DNA of 64,000 bases from Paragonimus skrjabini miyazakii (GCA_014338405.1 JTDE01000190.1:266855-330854), one strand, 5' to 3'; shown: positions 35,101 through 47,165, counted from the stretch's first letter. Notes: generated from the sequence alone by a model not told the origin. A program made the numbers and translations.

Positions 35101-35393
35101 GTAATTGTTTCTACTAACTATCTCCTCATCATACTTGGACTTCATTGGCCAGTAGTTCATGTGGGTTTTGAACATATTAATATGCTCACACGATGCCATA
35201 CATGAGTAAAGATCAGATTGCATATCAAGTGACATTTTGTTATGTGTAGTATGAGATTCTTCCTCTCGGTCACGATTGATTTCTCCAAAGGCTGCATGTG
35301 AGTGGGAATGCCAAATTTCTGTGGACTGGGAATAAACGCCATGATCAATTTGATTATATACATGCAGCGTTCTCCCTCCTGGAGAGAACACGC
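19652..35393 (-). CDS. glis: GLIS-family five-zinc-finger transcription factor gene (partial)
   Basis: Four minus-strand exons encode the whole five-finger C2H2 domain of a Gli-similar transcription factor. These nuclear proteins bind a G-rich GLI-type site. The exons are 35393-34702, 33009-32824, 25916-25755 and 20131-19652. All three joins are phase 0 with GT-AG boundaries; the introns are 1692, 6907 and 5623 bp. GLIS rather than GLI or ZIC is indicated by finger 2 (PFNARYKLLVHMRIH), by finger 4 reading AKHQRTH without the extra Asn found in GLI, and by finger 5 ending in RKHSKIH. Within the family it looks closer to GLIS1/3 than to GLIS2. The N-terminal exon(s) and possibly the C-terminal exon(s) are outside the exons found. 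Introns 2 and 3 are loaded with retroelements. Confidence 0.92.
20900..22050 (+). mobile_element. Penelope-like element remnant (RT plus degenerate GIY-YIG)
   Basis: On the plus strand, opposite to the host GLIS gene, the fragments follow the order of a Penelope-like protein. RT palm: CYRQIDGVAIGSSLGHIL and KRYIDDPLVFC. RT thumb: TTAVYRKFTWFGQCLHFGKF and KRGLVNTLFTRSRQII. A degenerate GIY-YIG region at about 21690-21785 reads SYMSRLKRYLISKVKEHLPK. A C-terminal part lies at about 21840-22010. Several frameshifts and stops make it inactive. The N-terminal part is missing. It is more diverged than the copy at 11.6 kb. No flanking repeats were identified. Confidence 0.8.
20909..21500 (+). pseudogene. 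Penelope-like reverse transcriptase fragment
   Basis: Two open parts (20909-21142 and 21227-21496) are separated by a stop and a frameshift. The first holds the palm motif FRFLDRCYRQIDGVAIGSSL and the catalytic box KRYIDDPLVFC, where Y-x-D-D is represented by YIDD. Both Asp residues of this box are intact. The second holds the thumb. Penelope-like RTs are related to telomerase. The missing fingers region and the stops mean no active enzyme. Confidence 0.8.
25755..25916 (-). CDS. glis: GLIS exon with fingers 3 (rest) and 4
   Basis: The 162-bp exon (54 codons) starts at TAT after the acceptor CTAG (25920-25917) and ends at ACG before donor GTAGGT (25754-25749). It begins YPNCTKAFSRLENLKIHIRS, which restores the C-x4-C spacing of finger 3 across the splice. 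Finger 4 follows: FVCQRENCNKAF, then SSDRAKHQRTH. The missing Asn in AKHQRTH separates GLIS from GLI. The first codon of the well-known LENLKIH motif is TTG; there is no start codon here and the exon is internal. Confidence 0.94.
27906..28057 (-). repeat. Degenerate hammerhead SINE copy, 3' part
   Basis: This is homologous to the minus-strand units at 30.8-31.5 kb over the unique tail and the ribozyme region. The tRNA-like part is absent. The ribozyme core has decayed (CTGA is CCGA, GAAA is AAAA), although CTCGAG-like stem III and the TAGTGC stem I strand are still visible. It is older than the 30.8-kb copies. Confidence 0.75.
30909..30953 (-). ncRNA. Hammerhead ribozyme in SINE monomer 1
   Basis: On the minus strand, stem I is a perfect six-pair helix, GCACTA with TAGTGC. 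The core reads CTGACGA, the second core box GAAA, and stem III is the self-complementary ACTCGAGT directly before the cleavage triplet G-U-C. Stem II (GCTC against AAAC) is weak in this copy, with two expected pairs lost. All invariant core bases are present. The two-base loop of stem III is also seen in schistosome Sm-alpha hammerheads, which are thought to act best as dimers, in keeping with the tandem arrangement here. Confidence 0.75.
30971..31040 (-). promoter_or_regulatory. tRNA-like Pol III promoter of SINE (box A, box B)
   Basis: Box A TGGCGCAGTGG and box B GTTCAAGTC match TRGYNNARNNG and GWTCRANNC and are about 36 bases apart, as in a tRNA gene. The flanks do not fold as a complete tRNA, so this is a tRNA-derived promoter, not a tRNA gene. 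The same boxes recur in the next unit (about 31405-31465). Confidence 0.75.
31236..31525 (-). mobile_element. Hammerhead SINE, second tandem unit (monomer 2, 5'-truncated)
   Basis: This unit is nearly identical to monomer 1 over tail, ribozyme, tRNA-like part and head. It ends at the sequence CACAAGCG (minus strand), where it abuts an inverted, truncated copy. It keeps box A and box B. The close similarity of the two monomers suggests that they came from one dimeric transcript or a recent duplication. Confidence 0.8.
31342..31386 (-). ncRNA. Hammerhead ribozyme in SINE monomer 2
   Basis: The core (CTGACGA, GAAA) and stem III (ACTCGAGT) with GUC are identical to monomer 1. Stem I has two mismatches (GCACCA against TAGTAC), and stem II carries the same weak AAAC strand. 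It is probably less active than an intact copy. Confidence 0.65.
31526..31610 (+). repeat. 5'-truncated SINE copy in inverted orientation
   Basis: It begins with GTGCTTCTTTTCGAAAGG. In full units this sequence starts two bases after the predicted hammerhead cleavage site (GUC, then TA). It then follows the unique tail to GATGTTCAATGTATATA. It sits head-to-head with monomer 2. The tRNA-like region and the 5' ribozyme half are absent. Confidence 0.8.
31616..32055 (-). repeat. Putative solo LTR (GC-richer island)
   Basis: The 440-bp segment begins TGTTGA and ends TCAACA on the minus strand. It is clearly richer in G+C than its surroundings and has a TATA-like box (TTATAAAACC) about 80 bases from its start. 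TG...CA ends with a short inverted repeat are the mark of retrovirus-like LTRs. No internal coding region adjoins it, so a solo LTR is inferred. No target-site duplication could be recognised, which weakens the call. An apparent 120-codon frame across it has no LTR-unrelated motif and is taken as chance. Confidence 0.45.
32824..33009 (-). CDS. glis: GLIS exon with fingers 1 (end), 2 and 3 (start)
   Basis: The 186-bp exon (62 codons) follows acceptor CAG (33012-33010) and precedes donor GTGAGT (32823-32818). It begins NCLDSKSLVLHIEQVH, which completes finger 1 with the 12-residue Cys-His spacing expected for GLIS. Finger 2 has CYWEGC and HMRIH as zinc ligands around the family signature PFNARYKLL. 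The linker is HNGERPSKC, and the exon stops two residues into finger 3 (KCP). Confidence 0.93.
33010..34701 (-). other. GLIS intron interrupting finger 1
   Basis: This 1.7-kb phase-0 intron separates the two Cys from the two His of finger 1. Its donor is GTAAGC and its acceptor CAG. No repeat of the families in this window was recognised in it. Confidence 0.85.
34702..35393 (-). CDS. glis: GLIS exon with N-terminal region and start of zinc finger 1
   Basis: The exon ends in CRWANCYS, the first two zinc ligands of finger 1, and the donor GTAAGC follows directly (34701-34696). Upstream is about 220 codons of Ser/Thr-rich, apparently disordered sequence with patches such as SSSVIHSSSTTSAVMISEEQ and SPMSPSFLDTLLAT, typical of GLIS N-terminal regulatory regions. 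The open frame continues upstream without an ATG to a stop near 35442. The TTTACGTAG acceptor at 35400-35394 is a plausible exon start, so an earlier exon should supply the initiator. The first in-frame GTG (35391) is not a convincing start. Confidence 0.85.
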
Positions 35394-38300
35394 CTACGTA
35401 AACTGGTCGCCGTAATAAATGGATGTTGTATGATGATTAATCACAGGTTTCACACATTTCAAAGACGTTAAGAGAGATTAAGAGAGTGGCCGTCTACCGA
35501 CTTGCTTGACTCAACTGCGATCACATGGATGATGCAGAATGTGATTATCACCAAGTAGCACCAGGTTTGTGCACACACCAAGGATTGTGGTTACTACATC
35601 ACGTGATCGGTTAACATGGCAGGAGACAGCATCGTTCACTTCCTTCTAGGAGTTTGTGAACCTGTGGGTTCGTCAAAACTGCATTCGAATTATAATAAAC
35701 TTGTAAGCCTCTAAATTTTTAACCTACAACCACACAAAAACAAACCTGAAGTTAATGGAAACATCAACGTGTGGGTGACGGATGAAGCCAGAATTTAAAC
35801 GGACCACCAAGAGTAAATGTGTTTCTCAAGATGTCACAGCAATGGACTAACTCGCATTCAATCATGGTAGTTACTCCCGATTGATATCGCATGCTCCGGT
35901 TTCTGGACAAATCATGGTTCGAGATGTCTCACTTTAAATGATAGTCTAGGACTTCGACGTCATCTCACCAACGCACACTAGGATTCAAATGTCCCGGAAG
36001 ACTGGGTCATAATAGGTTGACAATTGTGCTTCCTTTCGGTGACACTCCATGAATGAATACCAAATAATGAGACCATACTAGAATGTAATCGGTAAAAATG
36101 AAGCCAGTCGACTATCGCTGGACTTTTGTCGTCTAACAAAGGGTTTTGAATAGATTTCTTTTTAAATACTTGTAGAAGCTCGGTGTTTTGAGAAACTTTA
36201 AAAGTGTTCACAGTACAAACCATCACACAAACATATAAAACCACCAATCACGTGTGTATACAACAAAACAAATTTGTTCATCTTCCAAAATGAGTCAAGA
36301 TAAAAAGGTCATTAATGATTTGACGTACGACTTCCCGTGTAAAAATCTGTTTTGTGTATCCTGCACCAATGAACCCCGTCCTCCTATTTCTAATCCTGGT
36401 AGAAAATTGTAAAATGAACCATCATTTGAGACACGCTTCAGATTCATAAATTAGTACAAAAGACTGATAGATCTATACACCCCTCCTCTTGTTGAACAGT
36501 GACGAATGTACATCCGATTTCTCAAGGTTATGCGGTACACAGACTTAAAGACCACAAATTAAAGCGTACATATACAAACGGATGACAATAAAAAAGTAGA
36601 TATACAGATTCTCTGGATTTCGTTAGGTATACCTCTAGAAGAACTTTACATCCTCGTGACCATTTCATACGTAGCAAGCTTCAAATTTCTCAAGTGACAC
36701 AGCCTTGATCACAAAGTTACGTAGTGCTTAAGAATGGACAGATCGTAACTGAAAAGCTGCACTGGAATAATAGGTCACCCAACTGGAATTCACACATAAG
36801 GTTGATTTCTCAACCGGCGACTTTTGGTGTCCACCATGTGATGGCCACCTATATGTATAAGATTGTACGTTGGAATCAAGTCACCGCCTGGATGCCCACA
36901 CTTAGTGGATAAGTAACTCAATCCTGTGGACCACTACGAACAAGAGTAGGTCCTCAGCTCTATAGTTCAATTAGTGTCTCATCTCTGGATCTTTATCTTC
37001 ATATAAAAGTGTATAATGGAGGGGTAGGCTGCAGAGGATGCTTCACAACAAAATCGTCCACAGATAGCTTTCGACAGATTCAATGAATAATTTTTACATT
37101 TAAACGAATTTTTGGGCAGACCGATGTTCGTCACTATAGCTCCGGAATCTTTAGGAGCGTACTGTTCACACACGAAATGCCCCACAACATTGGTTCAATA
37201 TCACTGGCTTTAGAACACAGTTTTGCATTTTTCTGGCAGTTTTACACTGTTAATGTCATCCCGAGCTATCAAACAGAATGTGAACAACTTTGACTTAATG
37301 TATGGCCCCCAATGTCAGTGGTATCGAGTTGAGTGCATACCACTCATGCCATATTGCGTACATCCGATTTATACATCACCTTCCAAAAATCTAATTTTGT
37401 CTAACTGTATTATGCTCTATATTCCTATGATTCACTATATTAATTAAACACGCATTCTCAGATATACTCTTTCTTTTTATTATGCTATACTGTTTGACTA
37501 CCAGCGCATTCATGTCTACGTTTATATGGTGTTTTTCCTCCAAGATATAAACAACTAGTTACCCACTATTTTATTGTACTATATAAACACATATTGTACA
37601 CTGTATTTTCAAACATACATACTCATAAGTAAAAGATGAATAGTTTTATACTGCGTTCGCGAAAAACACCAAACATATTGATGAAGTGCACCTTGTGGAC
37701 GCATGTGCGCAATTCTGATTGAAATCACCAATAAAGAAGCCTGAATTCGGGGAAATAGATTTGTTATCCAAAACGTATCCACTTTAAAAATGTGGGAAAA
37801 TGTGTCATTTTTTGTCAGTAAATAACCGGACCGCTGTTATCAAGTTACTTGTCTCACTAAGTGACCGTCGTGCAAATTTATTGGTCGAGTTCACCTAATA
37901 CAGTAACGCTGTTTTTCATATGTTTCATCTTCCGGTGGTTTGCATAAAGAAACTTCGTTAAGTCAGATATTCTTCAAGTCTTAACAACTTCAGTCTTCGT
38001 AAAAAAAAAATGCCCACTTAAATTTAACAAGGAACGCTCTTTCATGTTTGTTCTCAATTACACCAATTGTACTATGCAGGTCCACAGCTTGGAACATGGA
38101 CCATTGTGTAACTTGGAGCTCCTTGCTGTACAAAATTTTGCCTCATGCCTCGTACGTTTTCATACTTTACTTGCTATAAAAGTCCTTTGAAAACATTGAG
38201 GAGTCTGCTCTTAGTTTTAACAAAGCCAGCGTAATTATAATTACCAAGAAGGTTAAATATAAAATACAGAAATGTCCAATTTAGGAACAGCTTCCAAAAT

Positions 38301-40600
38301 TCTTTTCTTATTCAAGCTGTATAATCTGTGTCTAACGTACTCACAGAATCAATAGCATCCAAACTGCGTCGACCCCTGGCTAATACTGATCTCTCTTAAA
38401 GTAGTGTCCACGTGGTTACTCCAATGACGTAAAGTTTTAACTGTCAGTTGCAAGAACTTTGACCTGTGTAAACTGAACGTTGCTCATACTTCACTACAGC
38501 TCATTTTTTTAAATTAGAATTGTCAACCACCCTTTTACGAAAGAGTCATAAGATCTAGGCTCTACACCTGTTATAGCTCATTAGTAAGGTAAATCCTAGC
38601 CATGACAATAATTCAAAATTTCTCACCAGGTAACCGTATTGAATACCGCGATATTAACCGTCCACTAGACATGACCGAACAATACTATGCGTACATTCAA
38701 CCCCACCCACACGTATGGAATGTTTAATTTTTCACCTTTTCTTGCTAGGAGACGGTAACTATCATGTACTGACCATGTGACCACGAATCATTAATCACGT
38801 TGATATCAGAATTTATTAAACATGTTTGTAAAGGGTTGAACTACAGCGTATTTACTGATGTACATTGAGCACTACTCATATTTCATTTGCATATGCCGTT
38901 CGGATATAATCGTTTCAGTTAGCATCTTACGAGGAAAATAAATAAGATGCGGATCATTTGAAGGTAGTAGCCACAATAGAATGTGAGTGGCGTTTGACAG
39001 TTTCCTTGTTCCATTTCTATTTCAACCAATTTTAAAGGCAGACGCGGGCAAATGCAGTCTCTGTGATAAGTGGGCAAGAAAGTCACATGTTACCTAGCAG
39101 TTATTCATTCATAAAATGGGTAATAAGTGTCCCACTTACTTGTACTGGAGCCCACTGCGTTCTCATCGATAAAGGTAACCGAAGGATTCCGGTGTCATGC
39201 AAACTGAAGGCTTCGAGCGGCTCTCAAATGCATTTGGCTCCAAGTGAGTTCGTTTCGTTTTGACGCCAAAATTCTACACGCTGATTGGTTACCGGCAAAA
39301 CAATGGTATCGCGTTGGTGCTTTCATGCGCAAACCTGCTCAGTGAGCACACTGTGTCTTTGTATAGGCATACCTGTGAGTGAATTAATGAGGCGTCTCGC
39401 GTTATTCGATGTGCGTAAATGTGAGAGAATCGCGAACGAATTCCAGATGCATAAATTTAGTTTCAATACGCACAAGTAAAAAACCGTCCAATCGTGTGCT
39501 CGCGATCGGTCATATAGGAACATTTTGCCCCCTGGACGGTTTCCACTGGCCGAAACAAGAAACCTTGTTGTACCTGTAGAACTCTCTTAAACCTGTAAAC
39601 CAATATTCTGTGCTCAAAGGTGTCTTAGTCGGAACCCAACAACTCAATTAGTCAACGTGTCTGATGGTTCCCTGTAAGGCAATCCCTTAATCACAACCGA
39701 CATTTACAGGGAGTTCAAGGCCAATACAGAACTAGATAAAGTGATCAAAGAGAAATCCGTGGGGAAAGACATTAATCTAGTCACAGGTTAATAGCCAAAT
39801 ATGATTCAACAAACAGTACTGCATTCTGACATAGTATGGTCATCCACAATTAGGGAGTCATTACGGACATGTCTTGGTTAATGCACATATGTGAGTCACC
39901 GAAATTGAGCAAACTGTCCTTCCAGACTGGGGTATCCTGAACCTGCACAAACTTAGTGTTCGTGAGATGTTTTTGATGTCTGAAGAAATATGCATGAAAA
40001 CAAAGCTATACTGCTAGCAGTCAACTCGGTTCATTCTCTTGTCATATTAACATTCTAGTATAACCTACATATTTATGATAGCTAAACTATATGTCGTTCA
40101 AATAGATAGCGTCAACTGTCGATGAACAGAATCGCACATTCCCTTGAACATCATCGTCACCATCATCTTTGTCTTCGACAGCGATAGATCAAAGATTGAT
40201 GTCTATGTTCACGTGACTTAAAAAGAAGATCAACCGAGTCTACAAATGAAAGCTTGAAAGACGTAGCCTGCTTAACCACACATAAGTAACGTTCGGGTAC
40301 TTACACTGTACAAACATGTAGTCATTATGTAAGTGAGGGTAGGATGTCACTTACTTGAAAACTTTTATGGTTTATATATTCCCATACTATTACTCGCACT
40401 TGTATACTTGTGGAAATCTCAGCCAACCGAAGACGGTAATCACAATACAAAACCTGATCAACAGCCATCAGTTCTTATCAAACAAACAATTGCTTAAAAT
40501 TGTCTGATAACATAGACAAGTCCAATCAGACTCCTTCAGAATAGGAAGTTTACTCCGCAATCTGTGAATATCAGCGATTGTTTCCAATTTATTTTGTCTA
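35394..40600. other. No recognised gene; upstream GLIS exon(s) expected on minus strand
   Basis: The GLIS N-terminus and promoter should lie upstream of 35.4 kb on the minus strand, but N-terminal GLIS exons have no recognisable motif and I could not identify one. Open frames such as 35978-36247 minus and 39285-39479 plus show no similarity I know. No SINE or Penelope copy was seen. Confidence 0.35.
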
Positions 40601-40659
40601 TGACAAAAGTGAAGAAAACCGACGAAAATCCAATCTCGTCCAACCTCGTTATATTCTTT

Positions 40660-41428
40660 TCTTTTAGGTAAGTTTGTCCATTTTTCGTTCTTGATGACTC
40701 CTCATGCACTGCGTCACGGGTATCCCTTTCCGACGAAATCCGCTCTCCCAAGTGCACACGATTTTTCTTAGTCACCACCTTGTCCACATCAACATCATAT
40801 AACCAGGTTAACTCTTCCCATGCCACATATCCACCGTCTCGGGTTCTCAGAAAGACACGATACCCACACTGTGTCTCTTGGTTTAAAGCGTGTAAGTTTT
40901 CCAGCCCAGCTATCTTAGCAAATTTGTTGTCGCATACTGCATCGTTTTAGGCTCTCCTGAACAGCTGACTACTCTAATATGTCATAGAGTAGCAGTTCAG
41001 ATGCCACCGACAATTTCATCCTCATCTGCTGCGGCGCACTGTATCAAATGATCTCATTCGGTATGTTTCTTCTTTCCAGAAACAATAGATAGGGGTCTTC
41101 CTCTGATTCTTGAACAATCCGTAGTAGTCTTTTGGCAGCCTTAACTGCATCTTTAGCCTTTCCGTTTGGCTTACTGTGGTATGGCTGTTTGTTCGATGTT
41201 GAAACTCCCATTTATCTGCAAACGCCTTGAATTCAACGCACACACAAACTGAGGACAATTAACAGAAGAAAAAAACTTCCAGTATGTCATAGCGAGCAAC
41301 TTGAGCATGCAATTTTTAACGATTGCACTTTCGGTGATACTGCTTAGACACTGAACTTCAAAATTATTATGGAAATATTCTGTTACAACCAAGTACTTTG
41401 CCACCGTGTGTGAATATGTCCGCTGCAA
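40660..41428 (-). mobile_element. Decayed Ty3/Gypsy integrase and post-integrase region
   Basis: The minus strand carries integrase-core relics in three frames: KYLVVTEYFHNNFEV (near 41400), SSVNCPQF, then EFKAFADKWEFQHRTNSH and SKPNGKAKDAVKAAKRLL (to about 41040). Downstream, QCGYRVFLRTRDGGYVAWEE and LYDVDVDKVVTKKN (about 40880-40770) resemble the integrase C-terminal extension. All three catalytic acidic positions appear to be substituted, so the copy is dead. The rest of pol was not found upstream. Confidence 0.65.
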
Positions 41429-44400
41429 CTAGTTGTCAAGGTATTTTCGGACGATCCCTCAGCAGTGTCATTCGATTTATTTGTTTTGAGTCGTGCCTAT
41501 CATAACTTCCTCAATCTGCTATATAATCGTTTAGCTTACTGAACATGCGTGGTCAGTAGTAAAATCTCTTCAAACACAGCTGTTCACCTTAGAATGTGAC
41601 ACACAGACTTGTTCAATGAACTTCAGCTGCAAGTCTTTCGAGATGACTATTCTCTCTTCTTTTAATACTTACCCCTCTTCTTGGACAAACTGATCGCGGT
41701 ACTTGAAAAATACTACCAGTTCTTCGGACGGATTCTTTTTGTTTTTCAGCCAGCCATCATTTGTAACACGAGTCGGCTTTTTAGCTACTTGATCCTTTTT
41801 CGTCACGTTCTTTAGCTCCAATCCAGTCTAATTACACTTACATGTGTTCATCTTCGTATGCAGTTAACGTCAGAATTAAAAGTGAGCAACTCGTTCCGCT
41901 TTCTTCACATCAATTTACTCACAAAACAAAACGACTAGAATGAGCGATCTACATGTCAGAAGCCGTCATGGATTGGGTAACATACGAATTTCAATGTCAT
42001 TGTGCCTTTGAGGGACCCCACCCACTGCTACGAGAATACGGTGGAAAAAACTCTCTTAAAGAACCTCACGAGCAACAGTTTACTCACACATCTAACGCCT
42101 TGTGGCAAAATGTCGATATAGAAAGTTTATTGCTAAGAACATATTAAAATGATAATCACGTGCTCTGGTTTTCGAAATTATGGTCAGTATATTTTCTAAT
42201 CTATCCTCTGGAAGCGAGTTTGCAGTGAATGTTGTTAATCCTAACCTCCATAATCCACTGCAAAGAACTCTCGTGGACACAAAATTGAGATCTTGGTTAG
42301 CAAATGTACTAATGCTATCTTCTACTGTGAACGAATAGATACATGTCCATCAGAAGACCGCCGAAACTATTCTGCTGCTATAATGGATCGACTTGATAGT
42401 TTCCTCGTTGTTCAACTGAAGTTGTATTCCTTTCCTGTTTTACTCAATATGTGTTATCTAACCTTTAAAAGTGTACTAATCTAAAGGTAAGGTTCTCAGA
42501 AACAAACACTTCGTCAGTTTGATCTGATTTTAAATTAATGCAAGTGTATTCTAGAAGAAAGTTGGAAAAAACAAACCAAGGTGATCAAGTTTGATACAAG
42601 ATACATCTGGAACTGAATTCTTCAAACAGTTCGCTATATATTATGATTTGAGTTAAGGATGAGAACTGACCGCCAACTTTATATTTCCTCGCTTGTTCTT
42701 TGAGAGGTTTAAACAACTCAAAAAATGAAACACTTACAGTAGAGAGGTAAAGTAGCAGGCAAGATGCGGCTTCAAATGATTGAAAGACGTAAACTCTCAA
42801 AGATATCTCGTTGTCCCGGAAGAAATCTTAACTGTTCAACTAGGTTTGAACAATGCCAAAATCCCACAAATGATTGGGCTTAATTTACTCTCATTATGGC
42901 TTTTCCAAAAGTCTTTAATCCTCTTGTTCGATAGGTAAACCACTAAGAATTGTTGCCAGATCACAGAACCGTTCCCGATAGTCCATAATATTTGTAACAA
43001 CTGCCTTTTAAAAGGTTTTAGCAGAAAACTGTCTGGATCAGCAAGCGTATTGCATTTCCGATCACAGTTCTATTACAGACCACCGTTTTATGAGTGGTTC
43101 TAAACTTAGTAAACTAGACAAGAATCTACAAACCAACACGGTACATGCAACAGATTAACCAAGTGGATCACCAGACTATTTCAACTGGCTGTCTAATCTT
43201 CTGGGCTTATTATGGGTGGATTATATCCTGCTGGTAGTTGAATTGACAAAAAGACTCTCAACCAGTTGCCGAGTTACATTTGAAGAACCCACGATCGTTC
43301 TTCCCAGACAACACCTACTGTCACTTCAATGAGCTTATCAGTTACCTGAGGGTTTCACTGGTGCTTAAACTGTTTGTGGTTTTACTTAATACAACTCTTC
43401 ATTTTATATATGAACTGCCACAAGGAACATTCCATCCGGTTTTTTGATTATTCTGAATGATTTCAAGAGATCAGCTGTTTTTCCGTTCATCAACCATTGT
43501 TTCGTCTATCTTAATATCACCACTTCATAAGTTGTCCGTGAACGTTGCTTAAAGTAACTGTCAGCGTCTATAAGTTTAAAATTAATAAGCAAGGACTGTA
43601 AGCCAGTTTGGTACAAGTGCCTTATCGCAGAAGTGTCCAATTGTGCCAAGAACTATGTGACTATGTATTAATACATGGTCTGAATCCACTCACCTTCGGG
43701 GATGGAACCAAATCATTTATAATTATGCAGACTATCTAATAACAAGCTTCATCCATAGAAAGTAGACTGAATGGCGACCTTAATGTTGAAACTTATCGCT
43801 AGATAAAATAGCCCATGCTCACAGAATAGTTGTGGCAGCAAATTCATACACTTCTAGTGGTGTGGCCCTAATCTGAATCGGCCCCCCAAGTGAACTTAGC
43901 GCCGCCAAATCGTTCGAACTAACCGTTTGTCTCTTTTGCGGCGATGTCAATATATTCGATGAAGGCATGTGCTGGCAATTAACAGATTTCTGAGGGTTTA
44001 ACTTCCGCGGCAGGTTTCAGCAAAGCCTGTCCAGCTGATAGCGTGGAACCTACTTCCAACAGACGTCCGACCGATCAGTTTAGTCGCGGCTGCTATGTTA
44101 TAGAACACACTATCTAGTCACTAAGTGGTATCAGCAGCTATGAAAATATCTAAGATGTAAGCTAGTAAGTGTTTGATAGTGTGGGTTTTGTCAGTTCAGT
44201 GTGTTGGCTGGAGTCTTAATTCATGCTCTATGGAATGCAAATTATGCCAAATTTCAACGAATCTAACGCCCCGTTGTAGATGGTCTACTGACCTATATGA
44301 TTTAGTAGATTAATTCTAAACACATCTAGTCTAACCCATGCCCCAGACCAAACCAGTGATAGTGGGAACCAGATGCTAAGTTGCAGGAGACGGGATTTAC

Positions 44401-47030
44401 TAGGACAGTGCTACTGTAATTAGCTATATCCATTGTAAGATATGTAGAAGAATGACTAAAAGTTGTGGCTGAAGGAGGTTTGAGTGGTAAACTGGACAAG
44501 ATAATGAGAAGGAGGTGGCAGAGAGAATTCTTTGCCAATCCAGTCCGCTAAATGTAGCCGACAGGCAACCCAACCTGTAGAACAAAGAGGCCGATGGACA
44601 AAGTGTTCGTTATCTATGTAACTCGTTTTAGTTGTATTTGACAGAAGGACAGCTTCGGAACATTCAGTCCTAGATGTGAGAACGAATTTTGTTACCAATC
44701 GTACTCTTTGGAACCTGAACCATTGCTACAGGACAGCAAATGGTTGGCAAATGAGTGGAACTAACGTGGTGAAAGCAGGCGGTCTAAGCATATCGCCTGG
44801 AGGTACTTGAGTCAATGTAATTGCCAGAATATGGGGAGAAAACGTTTGAAAAAATAAGTGTATTAGCTGTGGCGTTTCACACACGCGATATTTTCATTAT
44901 CAAGTCATTTTTCAACGTAACCGTCAAAATCTGTTTGAGTTAGCTTAATGTTTTCGAGTTAAAGCACTGGTAACTTGTTTCATTCCGCTCACTAAGTAAG
45001 CTCTGCTCTACCCGCTTCTTTGGTTCTTAGAACTAACGGCTGTTCCTGAATAACAAGGCGGTCTCCTTTCAAATCAATAGACCAAGTGACCTAAGGGCGA
45101 CAAATCTTCACTTATTGGTTTGTTTGTCATGTGTGACTCCATTGTCTACTTTCGTTCAGGTCACCCCGGTGCACAAGCTGTCATACTCTGAATACATCTA
45201 TTCTGTTCGTGACGTTATTGAATAGGGTTACTCAGCATCACAGCAAAGTACTTGCTCGGCAGGTCGTATAACTTGAGTTTTTCTTACAACATTTCTCTCC
45301 AAACATTCTTTGGAAAACGGAGTGGACTAACTTGTTCAAATTAATAACTGAATTAGTGTGCAAGAAAACGTTCTCTAGGTTGTACTCCTCGAAGCACATG
45401 TGATGTGTCCACAAATGAACGAATAACTAGGTTTACAAAGCTTTAAAAGTAAGTTCAATTTCACTTTTGTGCCAGTCTGTCAGTACAAGACCAATGAACA
45501 CCCTTTCGTATTATTCGCCAATCACTTTACCTGCTAGCCTTATAACACATAAAGAATCAGCCACATCAACAGAACCGAATGTGTGAGCTCAATATCAAGG
45601 AGTGAATTCCCTGGTAGCTGACAGACACACCAACACACTCACTGGTTTGAAACAGTCGGTGAACACGCTTTAGGTTGCAAGAAGGTTGAGGCTCATAAGT
45701 ACAACAGTTTGTATTTTATGATCATGTGCTTAGTCAGTAAATGCCTACAATGCACAGTTTTTGTAGTATTGTGTAGTCTCATCAGTTAATTTTTGACTGA
45801 CAGCCCTGTGCTTTCAAAGTAATTGACCAATAATAGATTGCTGTCTTGAACCAGAAAGAGAACAAGATCTTCAGTTGCGTTTAATATAGTTTCTCTTTCG
45901 GTCATAAACTTACAGATGTTAGGAGTGTATGAAAGGAATTCATACAGACATTTGCGTCTTCTGATTAGTCTACTCAAATGGTAGAAATAAACTCAATAAG
46001 TCATGTCTATAAAGGACAAACGCTGAAATCACTAAGAACGGTTTTTAGTTAATGAAACAACTTCTAAGCGGTATATGCTCACCTAGTTACATCAGTCAAT
46101 TCCGAACAGGAAAACTTGTCCTTGCACATAGTGTGCATTAATGATTTATTCGGTTGACTGATTAAATGAGCTATTTCAATTTGTAATTAGTAACGTATTT
46201 GAGAGTTAATTGTACCGTTTATCACCGACTGAATGGAGTCTGTAGATCCGTGCAGATATTATGAGAGAAGTTAATGTAAATTATTAACCATTAAGCACAT
46301 ACTGCTCAAGTCATCTTTCTTTTGAAAATTACAATACCATCCAGGGGCTTGAGACAGGCTGAATTTTGCAAAGTTCCGCATATATCTAACGATTTCATCG
46401 AGTCTGAGGTAAGCGATGCAAACAACCCGTAAATAAGGCATGAACTACAACTTTTGGGATCTGCCCTTCCCACTAGGGGATGTGTGGTCGAATTTGATTG
46501 GGTACGTGCATCCTGTGGATGACAAACGACGATGAGTTACAACCGGCGATTTTCGACCATCAAACAGAAACACTGTTTATCCGTAAACCACGTTTTATGT
46601 TTACACTACTTATCACTAACAAGTAACCGGTATTGCATTCGCAGTTTGCCAGAGATTTTGCCATTTAGAGATGCACGTTAAATTCCATGCGACTAACCGA
46701 AGACTTTTGAGCACACTCCATATTTGTAGAACCATTGGTTCATATGAGTTTGACATGAATTTTCGTTTTAGTTGGTTGCATACATCGTTTACTTCCGAAA
46801 TATGCCGCTAAGAATGTGGTTCTCGAAAGTTCAAACACCAGGTGTACACAAAATACATCAATCAACTATTTCATCTTTAGGAATTTCTCAACAGTGATTC
46901 TTTCAATGAAGAACTGTGAACTTTGCCGTCTACTGAAGATAGTGATACATTCTTTTGTGCGATAGACAACGATTTTAAAACACGATGACTATATGCTTCA
47001 TCAACTTCAATTGAGATGGATATTTAGACC
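41429..47030. other. No recognised gene
   Basis: Short unmatched open frames only (for example 44456-44698 minus and 42585-42800 minus). Other pieces of the Gypsy element at 40.6-41.4 kb may extend here on the minus strand, but I could not identify any. Confidence 0.35.
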
Positions 47031-47039
47031 AGCGCTCAG

Positions 47040-47165
47040 GTCCCGCGTTCGGTGAAACTCGTCAATGATGTACATCGTTGCTACTACCAAGGGACATACT
47101 CTGACCACGTTCCCCCGATTTCGCCGTGATTAACACTACTTCACTGAGGTTGCATTGGACAAGAG
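47040..47165 (-). repeat. Very diverged SINE fragment (possible)
   Basis: The stretch GTGAAACTCGTCAATGATGT and the sequence after it follow the order of the ribozyme 5' half and tRNA-like region of the SINE in minus orientation, with many substitutions. Identity is low and it could be coincidental. Confidence 0.3.

Noticed and set aside
40660..40900. PAS-domain-like segment (FLRTRDGGYVAWEE)
   Set aside because: The D-G-G-Y-V pattern recalls a PAS C-terminal strand, but the segment directly follows Gypsy integrase relics on the same strand, so a post-integrase region is the simpler explanation.
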